The notes beneath the pieces were generated by a model, which searched no databases, was not told the origin of the DNA, and saw nothing but the letters and a program-made list of their open reading frames with translations. The translations under genes were made by a program, and so were the position numbers. Source: Chondrosia reniformis (Eukaryota > Porifera > Demospongiae > Chondrillida > Chondrillidae). Taken from it: a DNA stretch of 64,000 nucleotides. The stretch covers positions 3,596,001-3,660,000 of the forward strand of contig OX359191.1 of the NCBI GenBank assembly GCA_947172415.1, given 5' to 3'. Of this stretch, positions 37,213 through 49,978 are shown piece by piece; within the stretch, counting starts at the first letter, position 1; every line of letters begins with the position of its first letter.

Positions 37213-40113
37213 TTAATTTGATATATAAAAGAGAAATAAGATGGCGGATGACGGTGAGGGTGAGACCGCGCTGATTAAGGATGAAGCTCCAGAAGAGTCT
37301 GCCTCTTTCCGCTCCCAATGTACAGTTTGTCACCGATCAATGCCCGTTACTAGATTGGGACTTATCCGCGTTCATGGCCAAGTGTTAATTCAGCACCTGT
37401 CATCGCGGTAACATCCCTGAAATCGCGGATACCGCGCAGGCCTTCAAGCTACGCAGGTTCTCAGTAAAGATCCTGCAGAGAGTCCCTCGCGCCTCCCGTG
37501 ATCTGTCGGTGAGAAAATTGGCCGCAATCCTCGATTGCGTCTCATCAGATGGCTCGGAGTCTTCCTGGGATTGCCTGTTCTGTTTCCCTGGCCGATGCCT
37601 ACGAGTGCCAGATAGAGGCGGCCATCGCAGAAGCTTGGCTTCACACACCAACCAGCTGATCAAAGAGGAAGCGGACCCTACCTTCGTCCAGTCTGCCCCT
37701 AACAGACGAACAGGTAAATTCACTCGCGATCCAGTAGACACTTTAGCAGGGAGAGTTTCTGCTAAACTAGAGGAAGGAGATTTTAAAGGGGCAGTTCGTC
37801 TTGCCTCTTCTGAAGACAGTATTGCAGTCCCTAGCAGTGAAACGCTTGCCACCCTTTGGGAAAAGTATCCTCTGCCCCACCCGGATTCTGCTATTCCACT
37901 AGTGTCCACCGAGGATCAACCAATGCCAGTCCAGGTATCAGAGGACGAGGTAGCAAGAGCCATCTGCTCTTTCCCTTGTGGTTGCGCTGGTGGCCCAGAT
38001 GCCCTGCGTCCGCAACACCTGAAGGACATGATAAGTAAGTCAGCCCTGGGGGGGTGGGCAGATGTTGCTTCGATCTGTCACCTTTTTTGTGAATTGTGTG
38101 CTGAGAGGTGAAACTGCTGTCCCGGCGCGGGCCTCCTTCTTTGGAGCCACCCTGATTGCTTTGAACAAAAAGGTGGAGGTTTGAGACCAATCGCCGTTGG
38201 GTGCACATTGCGTCGCCTTGTGGCAAAGTACGCAGGTGCCTGCGTGAAGGAAGCCATGGGAGCACTCCTGGCACCTCACCAATTGGGATTTGGTGTACCC
38301 TTGGGAGCGGAGGCCGCTGTTCATGCCAGCTGCATCTTCCTCTACAACCTGCAGCCTGGGCACCTCATCTTGAAGCTTGATTTCAGGAATGCTTTTAACT
38401 GCCTTCGTCGAGATAAGATGATTGCTGCTGTGAAGCAGCTGGCACCTGAGTTGCTCCCTTTGGTCACCTGTGCCTACAGTGCTCCTTCCTTCCTTTTCTT
38501 TGGGGAAGACATTATACCATCCTCAGAAGGTGTGCAACAGGGTGACCCCCTCGGCCCATTGCTCTTCTGCCTTGCTATCCATGACTTGGTGCAACAGTTG
38601 CAGAGCGAGTTCAATGTTTTCTTCTTAGATGATGGCACACTTGGTGGCAGCTTGGAGGAGGTCCTTGAGGATTTCAGCACTGTGGAACGAATGGCGGGGG
38701 AGCTAGGTCTCCAACTCAATCGAGACAAGTCAGAAGTCATTTGTGATGACAGCACCACAAGGTCAGCCATGCTTCGTGCTGTCCCAGGTCTCAGTGTGAC
38801 AGAGCGAGACCATTCCACTTTGCTTGGGTCTCCCATTGGCACTGCCAGTGGCATTCAAGACACCATCCTAAAGAGAACAAAGTCACTTCAGACCCTGGGG
38901 AGCAGGTTACAGCTTTTACGTGCCCACAATGCCTTCTGTCTTCTACGTAATGCCCTGGCCATCCCCAAGTTGCTATACATCCTGCGCACCTCACCATGCT
39001 TCCTCGTCCCGGCCCTGCATGATTTTGACTCCCTCCTTAGATTTTTGCTGGGCACCATCCTAAATGTCAACCTCTCTGACTCTGCATGGACCCAAGCGTC
39101 TCTCCCAGTCCGAGTTGGTGGGCTGGGAGTTCGTAGCACAACCCAGCTTGCACCTTCTGCTTATTTAGCATCGGCTGCGGGTTGTGCACAGCTTGTCCAG
39201 CAGATCTTGCCCCAAAGACTGCTTAACTCCCCATTCCCAGCAGCCACAGAGGCATTGGTAGTCTGGCATCAGGGCCACAAAGAACCAGCTCCATGTGCCC
39301 CTGACTCTTCTCATTAGAAGGCTTGGGATGGCCCCGTGGTGACAGCAGCAGCAGAAGCCCTTGTGAGGGAATCTCCTGATGAGTTAGCTCAAGCTCGTCT
39401 GCTGGCATCTCAGAGGAAGGAGTCGGGTGAATGGCTACATGCACCTCCAATGTCGGCTATTGGTCTCCGAATGGACGATGAGGTGCTTCGAGTAGCAGTG
39501 GGGCTCCGCCTAGGGGTTGCCCTTTGCAGACCCCACAAATGTCATCAGTGTGGCGCTGAAGTGGACCATTTGAGTTTGCACGGCCTTAGCTGCAGGAGGA
39601 GTTAGGGCCGGCACCCAAGACATGCAGCAGTGAATGACCTTCTCAAACGGTCACTGGCCTCAGCAAAGATCCCCTCTCTCCTGGAGCCCACGGGCATCGC
39701 ACGCTCTGATGGAAGAAGGCCGGATGGGATCTCAGTGATGCCCTGGAGGAACGGACGGACACTGGTATGGGATGTCACTTGTCCTGATACATTCGCCCCT
39801 TTCCACGTAGCCCTCGCTGCAGGGCTGGTGGCCAGCCAAGCAGAGAAGGCAAAAACCCAGAAGTACGCCCTTCTTGGTTCCAGCCACCATTTCGTACCAT
39901 TTGCAATCGAAACATCAGGGGTTTTTGGGCAAGAGGCCATTACTTTCATCAAGGAGCTGGGTCACAGGATCAGGGCTGAGACAGGGGAGCCACGCTCCTT
40001 GCAGTGCCTGATGCAAAGTAATGCGGTGGCTGTCCAGCGGGGCAACGCGGCCGCAGTGAGGGGTACCTCTCCCCCAACAGCCAATGTTTTTATTTGACTA
40101 TTTGACTATTTAG
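37213..40113 (+). mobile_element. Non-LTR retroelement with restriction-like endonuclease, decayed
   Basis: A GC-richer island of about 2.9 kb in the AT-rich array, with no long terminal repeats. Its domain order is reverse transcriptase, then a CCHC knuckle, then a PD-(D/E)XK-type nuclease. This is the order of R2/R4/NeSL-type early-branching non-LTR elements. The 3' end carries a short tail repeat (tatttgac repeated, 40089-40113), as in several non-LTR families. The left border with the array is at about 37212; about 75 bp of AT-rich non-array sequence separates the right end from the array, which resumes at about 40190. I do not see a clear target-site duplication. Confidence 0.82.
37241..40097 (+). 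pseudogene. Reverse transcriptase / endonuclease polyprotein, broken
   Basis: An N-terminal piece starts at ATG 37241 (MADDGEGET) with a CxxC pair (CTVC) and ends after about 50 codons. The next readable stretch (37509-38111) has the pre-RT region (GGPDALRPQHLKDM). The polymerase core lies in 38181-39317: LKLDFRNAFN (motif A aspartate), GVQQGDPLGPLL (motif B) and FFLDDGT (catalytic DD box). Further on are the knuckle CHQCGAEVDHLSLHGLSC (C-x2-C-x9-H-x3-C, about 39540-39595) and the nuclease signature RRPDG followed by VWDVTCPD. Damage seen: frame slips at a seven-G run (38048-38054) and at an A run near 38167, plus two in-frame TAG codons at 39315-39317 and 39603-39605. Both TAGs could be C-to-T changes of CAG. 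The copy cannot make a functional protein. Confidence 0.85.
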
Positions 40114-40189
40114 AATGATTATGCACATATCATACTAAATGATATATTTAATTTTTTTATTATAAAATGTATTATATCTGACATTTACT

Positions 40190-43100
40190 ATCCTTATATA
40201 TTGCATATATACGTAGGGTCAAAAGTGATTGGTATATAAATAGGACTTCATTTACAACATATATTGTGGAACCCACGTTACCGATGGTGTTACGGATGAC
40301 ATCGTCTGGATACAAGGTACGAGGATGCCGTGGTTCAATACCAGGTTGGGTCCTGAAACAAGAAAAAAAGCATAAATCTTATATATGTATTATATATCTT
40401 ATATGTAATATATATTGTATATATCTTATATGCATATTAAATACCTAATATATTGCATATATATGTAGAGTCAAAAGTGAGTGGTATATAAATAGGACTT
40501 CATTTACAACATATATTGTGGAACCCACGTGACCGATGGTGTTACGGATGACATTGTCTGGATACAAGGTACGAGGATGCCCTGATTCAATACCAGGTTG
40601 GGTCCTGATAAAAGAAAAAATAGCATACATTTTATATATGTATTATATATCTTATATGTAATATATATTGTAAATATCTTATATGCATATTATATATCTT
40701 ATATATTGCATATATATGTAGAGTCAAAAGTTAGTGGTATATAAATAGGACTTCATTTACAACATATATTGTGGAATCCCCGTGACCGCTGGTGTTACGG
40801 ATGACATCATCTGGATACAAGGTACGAGAATGCCCTGGTTTAATACCAGGTTGGGTCCTGAAAAAATAAAAAAAGCATACATCTTATATATGTATTATAT
40901 AACTTATATGTAATATATATTGTATATATCTAATATCCATATTATATATCTTATATATTGCATATATATGTAGAGTCAAAAGTGAGCGGTATATAAATAG
41001 GATTTCATTTATAAAATATATTGGGTGACCCACGTGACTGATGGTGTTACGGATGACATCATCTGGATACAAGGTACGAGAATGCCCTGGTTCAATACCA
41101 GGTTGGGTCCTGAAACAAGAAAAAAAGCATACATCTTATATATGTATTATATATCTTATATGTAATATATATTGTATATATCTTATATGCATATTAAATA
41201 CCTAATATATTGCATATATATGTAGAGTCAAAAGTGAGTGGTATATAAATAGCACTTCATTTACAACAGATATTGTGGAACCCTCGTGACCAATGGTGTT
41301 ACGGATGACATCGTCTGGATATAAGGTACGAGGATGTCCTGGTTCAATACCAGGTTGGGTCCTGAAAAAAGAAAAAAGAGCATACATCTTATATATGTAT
41401 TATTTATCTTCTATGTAATATATATTGTAAATATCTTATATGCCTATTATATATCTTATATATTGCATATATATGTAGAGTCAAAAGTGAGTGGTATATA
41501 AATAGGACTTCATTTACAACATATATTGTGGAACCCACGTGACCGATGGTGTTACAGATGACATCGTCGGATACAAGGTACGAGGATGCCCTGGTTCAAT
41601 ACCAGGTTGGGTCCTGAAAAAAGAAAAAAAGCATACATCTTATATATGTATTATATATCTTATATGTAGTATATATTATATCTATCTTATATGGATATTA
41701 TATACCTTATAATTTGCATATATATGTAGAGTCAAAAGTGAGTGGTATATAAATAGGACTTCTTTTACAAACTATATTGGGTGACCCACGTGACCGATGG
41801 TGTCACGGATGACATCGTCTGGATACAAGGGACGAGGATACCCTGGTTCAATACCAAGTGGGGTTCTGAAAAAAGAAAAAAAGCATACATCTTATATATG
41901 TATTATATATCTTATATGTAATATATATTGTTTATATCTTATATGCATATTATATATCTTATATGTAATATATATTGTATATATCTTATATGCATATTAT
42001 ATATCTTATATATTGCATATAAATGTAGAGTCAAAAGTGAGTGGTATATAAATAGGATTTCATTTACAACATATATTGTGGAACCCACGTGACCGATGGT
42101 GTTACGGATGACATCGTCTTGATACAAGGTACGAGGATGCCCTGGTTTAATACCAGGTTGGGTCCCGAAAAAGAAATAAAAGCATACATCTTATATATAT
42201 ATTATATATCTTATATGTAATATATATTGTATATATCTCATATGCATATTATATATATGTATATATTGCATATATATGTAGAGTCAAGAGTGAGTGGTAT
42301 ATAAAGAGGACTTAATTTACAACATATATTCGGTGACCCACGTGACCGATGGTGTTACGGATGACATCGTCTGGATAAAAGGTACGAGGATGCCCTGGTT
42401 CATTACCAGGTTGGGTCCCGAAAAAAGAAAAAAGAGCAGACATCTTATGTATGTATTATAGATATCTTATATGCATATTATATATTGTTTATATCTTATA
42501 AGCATATTATATATCTTATATATTGCATATATATGTAGAGTCAAAAGTGAGTGGTATATAAATAGGACTTCATTTACAACATATATTGGGTGACCCACGT
42601 GACCGATGGTGTTACGGATGACATCGTCTTGATACAAGATACGAGGATGCCCTGGTTCAATACCAGGTTGGGTCCCGAAAAAAGAAAAAAGAGCAGACAT
42701 CTTATGTATGTATTATATATATCTTATATGCATATTATATATATATATATATATTGCATATATATGTAGATTTAAAAGTGAGTGGTATATAAATAGGACT
42801 TCATTTACAACATATATTGGGTGACCCACGTGACCGATGGTGTTACGGATGACATCGTCTGGATACAAGGCACGAGGATGCCCTGGTTCAATATCAGGTT
42901 GCGTCCTGAAAAAAAGAAAAAAGAAAAAAAGCATACAACTTATATATGTATTATATATCTTATATGTTGTTTATATCTTATAAGTATATTATATATTTTA
43001 TATATTGCATATATATGTAGAGTCAAAAGTGAGTGGTATATAAATAGGCCTTCATTTACAACATATTTTGTGGAACCCTCGTGACCGATCGTGTTACGGA

Positions 43101-44640
43101 TAACATCGTCTGGATACAAGGTACGAGGATGCCCTGGTTCAATACCAGGTTTGGTCCTGACTAATCTTATATATGTATAATATATCTTTTGTGTAATATA
43201 TATTGTATAGATCTTATATGCCTATTATATATCTTATATATTGCATATATACGTAGAGTCAAAAGTGAGTGGCATATAAATAGGACTTCATTTACAACAT
43301 ATATTGGGTGACCCACGTGACCGATGGTGTTACGGATGACATCGTCTTGATACAAGGTACGAGAATGCCCTGGTTCAATACCAGGTTGGGTCCTGAAAAA
43401 AGAAAAAAAAGAAAAAATGCATACAACATATATATGTAATATATATCTTATATGTAATATATATTGTTTATATCTTATATGCATATTATATATCTTATAT
43501 ATTATATATATATGTAGAGTCAAAAGTGAGTGGTATATAAATAGGACTTCATTTACAACATATATTGTGGAACCCACGTGACCAATCGTGTTACGGATAA
43601 TATTGTCTGGATACAAGGTACGAGGATGCCCTGGTTCAATACCAGGTTGGGTCCTGAAGAAAGAAAAAAAGCATATATCTTATATATGTATTATATATCA
43701 TATTTAATATATATGGTATATATCTTATATGCATATTATACATCTTACATATTACATATATGTAGAGTCAAAAGTGAGTGGTATATAAATAGGACTTCAT
43801 TTACAACATATATTGTGTTACCCACGTGACTGATGGTGTTACGGATGACATTGTCTGAATACAAGGTGCAAGGATGCCCTGGTTCAATACCAGGTTGGGT
43901 CCTGAAGAAAGAAAAAAAAGCATATATCTTATATATGTATTATATATCATATATAATATATATGGTATATATCTTATATGCATATTATATATCTTACATA
44001 TTACATATATGTAGAGTCAAAAGTGAGTAATATATAAATAGGACTTCATTTACAACATATATTGTGTTACCCACGTGACCGATGGTGTTACGGATGACAT
44101 CGTCTGGATACAAGGTATGAGGATGCCCTGGTTCAATACCAGGTTGGGTTCCGAAAAAAGAAAAAAAAGCATCTTATATATGTATTATATATCTTATATG
44201 TAATATATATTGTATATATCTTATATGCATATTATATATCTTATATGCATATTATATATCTTATATGCATATTATATATCTTATATATTGCATATATATG
44301 TAGAGTCAAAAGTGAGTGGCATATAAATAGGACTTCATTTACAACATAAATTGTGGGACCTACGTGACTGATGGTGTTACAGATGACATCGTCTGGATAC
44401 AAGGTGCGTGGATGCCCTGGTTCAATACCAGGTTGGGTCCTGAAAAAAGAAAAAAAGAAAAAAAAGCATACATCTTATATATGTATTATATATCTTATAT
44501 GTAATATATATTGTATATATCTTATATGCATATTATATATCTTATATGCATATTATATATCTTATATATTGCATATATATGTAGAGTCAAAAGTGAGTGG
44601 TATATAAATAGGACTTCATTTACAACATATATTTTTGGAA
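40190..44640 (+). repeat. tRNA-like satellite array, segment 4, ending beside the phosphatase gene
   Basis: About 17 to 18 units, more diverged from one another than those in the main block and with more insertions in the AT-rich half (for example multiplied gcatattatatatctt words at 44220-44290). The A-tracts are longer and more irregular, as at 42907-42932 and 44444-44466. The array ends at about 44640 within the spacer before a tRNA-like module. Unique sequence follows, and a phosphatase exon begins 90 bp later. The rise in divergence toward the edge is what unequal exchange predicts. Confidence 0.93.
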
Positions 44641-44730
44641 CCTATATACCCATAGGCCTTTTACTATGTATACGAAGCATGTAAGAAAAATAAATAATGT
44701 ATTGATTACTCATGTAATATACGTACGTAG

Positions 44731-47700
44731 GTGCAACTCCTGACACAACAGCTGACTTTTGGCAAATGATTTGGGAACAGAGATCAACAGTAATTGTCAT
44801 GTTGACAGGACTGGTAGAGAACAATCGAGTAAGGCCACTTCAGTATTTATCATCTGCACCCTGACAAACTTAAAGTACCAACCAAACATGTAACCACATG
44901 TATATAATTATTAAAATTCTTTCCAAGTTCATATTGAAAGCCAATACCTAATAGCTACATTGTCTATATACCTGCATTTATACAAAATAGAATGAAAAAT
45001 CTTTCTGTAGTCTATCGTTTGAGCTAATGTAGTGGCATAATTATCTACTATCTGTTTTTTTAGAACAAATGTGCTCAATATTGGGAAGATGAAATAAATG
45101 CAGTATACAAACCAGATAGTAATCTGGAGATTATGACTGTCAAGTATGAAGTATTTCCAGAGTACGACCTGAGAACATTTAGAGTTGTAAGTAGGTTACT
45201 CTGCTATGTATCTGTGTAGAACTTAAGGAAAACATTAAAGGATAATTTGTACAATGAAGTTTACAAGATTAACCATGTCCAAGCAATAACTATTAGGTAT
45301 AACACAAATGACTATATATACTGTATACCAAATGTAAGATTATACATACTGTAGCTATTACCACATATCCTTCTGGTTTTTATATTAGAGAAAGCAGGGA
45401 TCGGTGGAGCCACTTGAAGTGAAACACTTTCTCTACACAGCTTGGCCTGATCATGGTGTACCTAAACTTTCTTCAGCAATTGTCAGATTCATTAGACAAC
45501 AAATCCGACCTGCATATGGAAACAGTACAGCACCAATGGTAGTACATTGCAGGTATGTACATACGTACATAAATTTACTGCATATCTTTAACACAACTTA
45601 TACATGTACGTATGTACGTATATAAACAGTGGAACCCATGCAAACAGTCATCTATATATCTTGAACAGTTAGGAAATTACATACGTATGTACGTGCATGA
45701 GTATATCATTTTATTATTGAATAGTCAGTATAATATATAACCCATTAATATTCTCTGCTACATACTATTACAGCATGATGGATTTAATATTACAGTATTT
45801 TTGGTACAGTTAATCTAAACTTTCTTGATAGCGCTGGAGTTGGCAGAACAGGTATATTCATATCCACTGATTACATGCTTCAAAAGTTGGAAGCTTGACA
45901 TTTATAACTATGTCCAGTACATGAGGACTAGAAGGACATACATGATTCAGAATGTGGTACGTACAGACAGTGGCATGGTTGCATTACTACAAATAGTCGG
46001 TCATCTTATTAACTATATTTATCTATACTGTATGTATCACATAATCAAAGTAAAGTAAGGAGATTGTGAAAGTGTCAATTCTGGTAGATTTGAGAACCAT
46101 TATTTAATTGTATAAGCTGCTGAATGTAAGCATATCTGGTTTGTTGTATATATAATATACCTAAAATATACCTAAGAAATGTGCACCTCTTTCAATTCCC
46201 TAAATAGATTCAATATATTTATGTCCACAATGGCATTAATGACTTTCTAACTATTGGAGACACATCCATGCCTGTGAGGGATCTGCAGAATACAATCAGT
46301 CTTTTACAAGTTACTGACAATGAAACTGTTAAGTGGATTTCAGAAGCACTTTGAAGTGAATACACATACACACATACATGCACACACACATACATGCATA
46401 CACACATAGGGACACAAGGAATTTGGAACATGTAGTTTATGCTACATCTTATAGTGATCTTAAAGTTCCCTATTTTTTCATAGAATACAAAATGCATTTG
46501 GTAAAATGATTCGCTTCTTTGAAAATGTCTGTTGCCAGCTATATATACATATATGTCTGTTACTGTATACAGTGCAGTACTACAAAGTGACTATAATTCA
46601 TTATATATATGTAAATACATTATAGTGTCAAAGTTTCATCATTTTGTGTTCAGTTGGTTGAAAGCTTGTCATTAGACATTTCTGATGAATATAAAAAGTT
46701 TGCTTCATCAGAGTTGATATCAACAAGGAATAGGTACCAAGACAAACTTCCTTGTGAGTTTATTGTGGCTGTAGACACTTATGAATTGTATGTACAATAC
46801 ATGTATCATCTATAAAGATGCTAACAAGTTTGTGTTAATTGATGAAGAAAGTGAGAATGAGGGGGAGAACTATGTGAATGCTACTTTAATTGAGGTTTGG
46901 CTCTATGTATAACTTACTAGGTATACATGTAAAGTTAGCAGAGTACATCACCTAATTATTCCTATAATATTATCTAAGGTAAACATATAAATACGTATAC
47001 ACACTACGTAGGATTTGCTACATATAGACACTGTGTGTTCAGATATTAATATTAACGTTAACAGAAGCAACTATGCACGTATGTACGTATGTTACATGGG
47101 AATAATAAAGATTATGACATACGTATGTACATACGTATAATATAACTAACAATGTAGTGATATGGCTTATTTGTTGCTTTCATTGTTGATCAGTGGATTT
47201 CATATGAGCATCAGCAACAGTATCTTTCATACAAGTTATTGAAGATTTAGACCATGAAAGTCTTCATCAGCAAAAGGATATCTCTCTGGATGCTTATATG
47301 GAATCCACTAATCAAATAATAAGTATATACGTACATATTTATATGCAATTGACAGAACTGTATCTACACATAAACCATTTTGTATATATACGTACTGTAC
47401 CCATTACACTACGTACTAGGAAGGGATATGGTGGGAAGAAATATATTGCTGCACAAGCACCAATGAAACACACAGAAGATGTCTGGAAAGTCATTGCAAA
47501 CAACAAATGTCCAACTATAATTGTACTGGCCAACTTTGTTGAAGCAGAGGAGGTAAGTGAGAGAATACACAGTTGCTTGTGAAATACTACTCCTGCATCC
47601 AATTCCTATCCTAATAACTGCACTGTAATGTACTGCAGAGACTATTATAGGGACTCACTTTGTTTCCATACAGTCAACTTGTAATCACTTTTGGCCAGTG

Positions 47701-49325
47701 GAAGAGACTAATAAGATGCAGTTTGGTGACATAGAAGTTGATCTAAATTTTAAAAGCAAAGAAATAGACTTTAATATGTATAAGCTGACAGTAACAGATT
47801 ATTCAAATGTAAGTGTATAATCAGGGCTTTATTAACAAAAATATCAAGGGTGGAGGGGTGAAAACAGTTTTCATGAAAATGTTGGGAGGGGGGATTCCCT
47901 TGTTGTCCTTACGTATAAGGAGGTCTGGGGCATGGGTTCCTGAGAAAAGTTTTAAATTACACTGTATAAGCTTGTAACTTCACACAAGTACATATTTCAC
48001 CAATCAATAATGGACAAAACTTGTTACTGGGAGGTATCCAAGTGTACTTACTTATACCAAGGGGGTATCAGATTTAACAGGGTAGGAATGCCCCTGTCCC
48101 CTAAATGAAGCCCAAACATATAATGCACATTAAACTGACTCCATAAATACTGATATGTAGCTGTACACTCATATAAATGGTACATATGTATGTACGTACA
48201 AATATACAGTATGTACGTACATAAATATGAATAAATTATATTTACCTACATAAATACGTATATAGAGGACTACCGAGAAGGTGACACTGACTGTGCATCT
48301 GTACCATTACTATGGTTGGCCAAGGGATGGTCATCCAAGGACACCAGGTCTTCTGACAATGATTGGTGACATTGAGAGGACACACTACAAAACACATGCT
48401 CCAGTGATCATCATGTGCGAGTACGTCTCTTATACATACATACACAGTAGAGCAAGCACACACACTGAACCTAGATACATTGCAATTAAACAATAACAAC
48501 CTACATATATATGTATATAGCTTTCTATGCATATTGTATCTCAGTGTATTTTTAGGCACTAAACATAAGCCATGAATAATCTACAAAGCCATATGCATTT
48601 TCCTACAGTTGACATCATTAAGGCTGAGGAAAGAAACTTAGAATAGATGTTTTCTAGACTAATATATGTATATTCCATATACAACTCTAAAAACACATAC
48701 CTCCTTTTCAATAATGCTATATATACATATTTCCTATTCTAATTGGTTAGTATAAATTTAACATGAACAGGTATGTATAATACAGCCTGACATAACATTT
48801 ATTCCTTCAGTGATGGTATGTCAAGGACTGGGGTATTCCTATGTGCAATGTCTGAAATTGAGAGGATCAAAGTGGAAGGAATGATGGACATATTTCAGAG
48901 GGTTAAGTCTCTCCGTGCTAGCAGATCACACATGGTGTCATCAGCTGTAAGATATGTATAGTGTAACATGTCTGGTAATTTATATAATTATTATAAATAA
49001 ATTATGGTCCATAGTAATCAACCTATTTTACATATAATTCATCTTGGTATTTGAAAAAGCTCTGTGACCCAGTAGGGCAGAAGAAGAAAGAGAAGACTCC
49101 TGTATCCTCATCCAAAGCTCTCACTAGGTTTAGTTCCCTACAGGCCTTTCATTATAGAATGGATGGAGTACGTATGTAGGAAAACGTTTTTAGACAACTC
49201 ATGTACTAACAGTACATGATGTACGTATATGCCTTGAATATTAAATGTAGGTCGATTATGAGGTGTGCCATGAAATACTTCTTAGCTATCTGGAGTCTTT
49301 TGACACATATGCCAATTTCAAGTAA
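44731..49325 (+). CDS. Receptor-type protein tyrosine phosphatase, D1 (partial) and D2, with a frameshift in D1
   Basis: Twelve exons: 44731-44828, 45064-45186, 45389-45552, 45832-45956, 46208-46327, 46654-46753, 46818-46894, 47424-47552, 47674-47808, 48266-48420, 48811-48946 and 49251-49325 (stop TAA 49323). All introns are GT-AG. Exon 1 enters inside D1 (DFWQMIWEQ). D1 has the acid loop TAWPDHGVP and the active-site loop [11 protein letters not shown], split by intron 3. All phases agree except exon 4, which has one base too many: after QKLEA a TGA appears near 45896, while DIYNYVQYM continues in the next frame. D2 ([23 protein letters not shown]) ends [10 protein letters not shown]. Its active site reads MCDDGMSRTG, keeping Cys-x5-Arg but losing the His and the usual small residues, and its acid loop is GWPRDG. 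D2 is probably a pseudophosphatase. Extracellular, membrane and early D1 exons are not visible; the array stands where they should be. Confidence 0.9.
46363..46410 (+). repeat. CA/ACAT microsatellite
   Basis: Runs of acacatacatgc-like repeats in the intron after the fifth visible phosphatase exon. Confidence 0.8.
47822..48117. mobile_element. Possible MITE in a phosphatase intron
   Basis: The longest intron of the phosphatase gene contains a stretch that starts agggctttatt and ends aatgaagccc, short imperfect inverted ends around G-rich non-coding sequence. The match is brief and I see no clear target duplication, so this is only a suggestion. Confidence 0.25.
49070..49162 (+). repeat. Solo arm of the long-inverted-repeat element family
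   Basis: Located in the last phosphatase intron. The phrases aagactcctgtatcctcatc, caaagctctc, aggtttagttcc and aggccttt match the arms of the element at 56619-57577 with a few changes. Only one arm is present. Confidence 0.75.
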
Positions 49326-49978
49326 CCAATTGCAAGATGGTGACAATAAACACTGGACTGTTTGATATGGTAGTTAATTGTAAACTATATAGGTTGAGTG
49401 TGAACTACCTTCTATATACTTGACAATTTGCTTGATTACTAGTTGAACTGGTTTGTATCATTGCTAAATTACTAAATTAGAGTGTTTTGCGTGTGTTGGA
49501 TTATTTGAATAACAATCATGAACAAGTTACTAACAATATTACTCCATACACTTTACAGTTCTGTGCACCGTATACTACGTATGTAATCATACATATATAG
49601 TTAAGTCCCATCTCAACTTGCCATGGCTATGATTTTAATAGAGGTACAAAATTACTTTGAACGAGTCCTCTAACCCTTGCAACACTATATCCTAAAAGGA
49701 GATAAGAAGATTTAGTTTATATTTGATCGCTAAAAATTCCTCTTCGACTAGATATGGTATTGTTATGTATATGACTAGCTAAGTCTTCTAATAGCATGAC
49801 TATAGAGTGTAGCTGGGACCACTGCAGCACGGTAAATGACTTACTTTCAAAGCTCAAGATCAAAGCACCAATGCTCGAGCACCAAGGGATTGTTCCCTTT
49901 ATTGCCGAGCCGGAAGGCGAGGCAAGTAATCTGGATGCCAGTCTCACTGTGCGTCTGTATGTATATATATATATATAT
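49326..49978. other. Intergenic region with an exon-like frame at 49796-49954
   Basis: Downstream of the phosphatase stop codon. Most of it is AT-rich with no pattern. At 49796-49954 a plus-strand frame reads like protein (LLSKLKIKAPMLEH, GIVPFIAEPEGEAS) and ends near a possible donor gtgcgt. On the minus strand the same stretch is bracketed by a good acceptor (tatacatacag) and donor (gtaagt). Strand and identity are undecided; I do not recognise it. Confidence 0.35.

Noticed and set aside
38474-38854. Minus-strand frames over the retroelement
   Set aside because: Shadows of the reverse transcriptase frame; the recognisable motifs are on the plus strand.
133-44607. Dozens of 60-150-codon open frames in the array on both strands, rich in Ile and Tyr
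   Set aside because: They repeat with the satellite unit, come from TA-rich words lacking stops in some frames, exist on both strands of the same DNA, and carry no domain.
3138-44640. CRISPR array
   Set aside because: Units are about 250 bp, contiguous and eukaryotic, with no short repeat/unique spacer pattern and no cas genes.
3138-44640. Functional tRNA genes
   Set aside because: The T-arm is good, but the anticodon region does not form a normal 5-bp stem with a 7-base loop, position 10 of the A-box is wrong, and there is no T-run terminator.
45629-45638. CAGTGGAACC in a phosphatase intron as a second Tigger-like end
   Set aside because: Only ten bases match and there is no partner end or subterminal motif nearby.
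45832-45956. A tiny intron explaining the phase break in phosphatase exon 4
   Set aside because: The only GT-AG pair that could serve would give an intron of about 36 nt and remove conserved residues after the active site.
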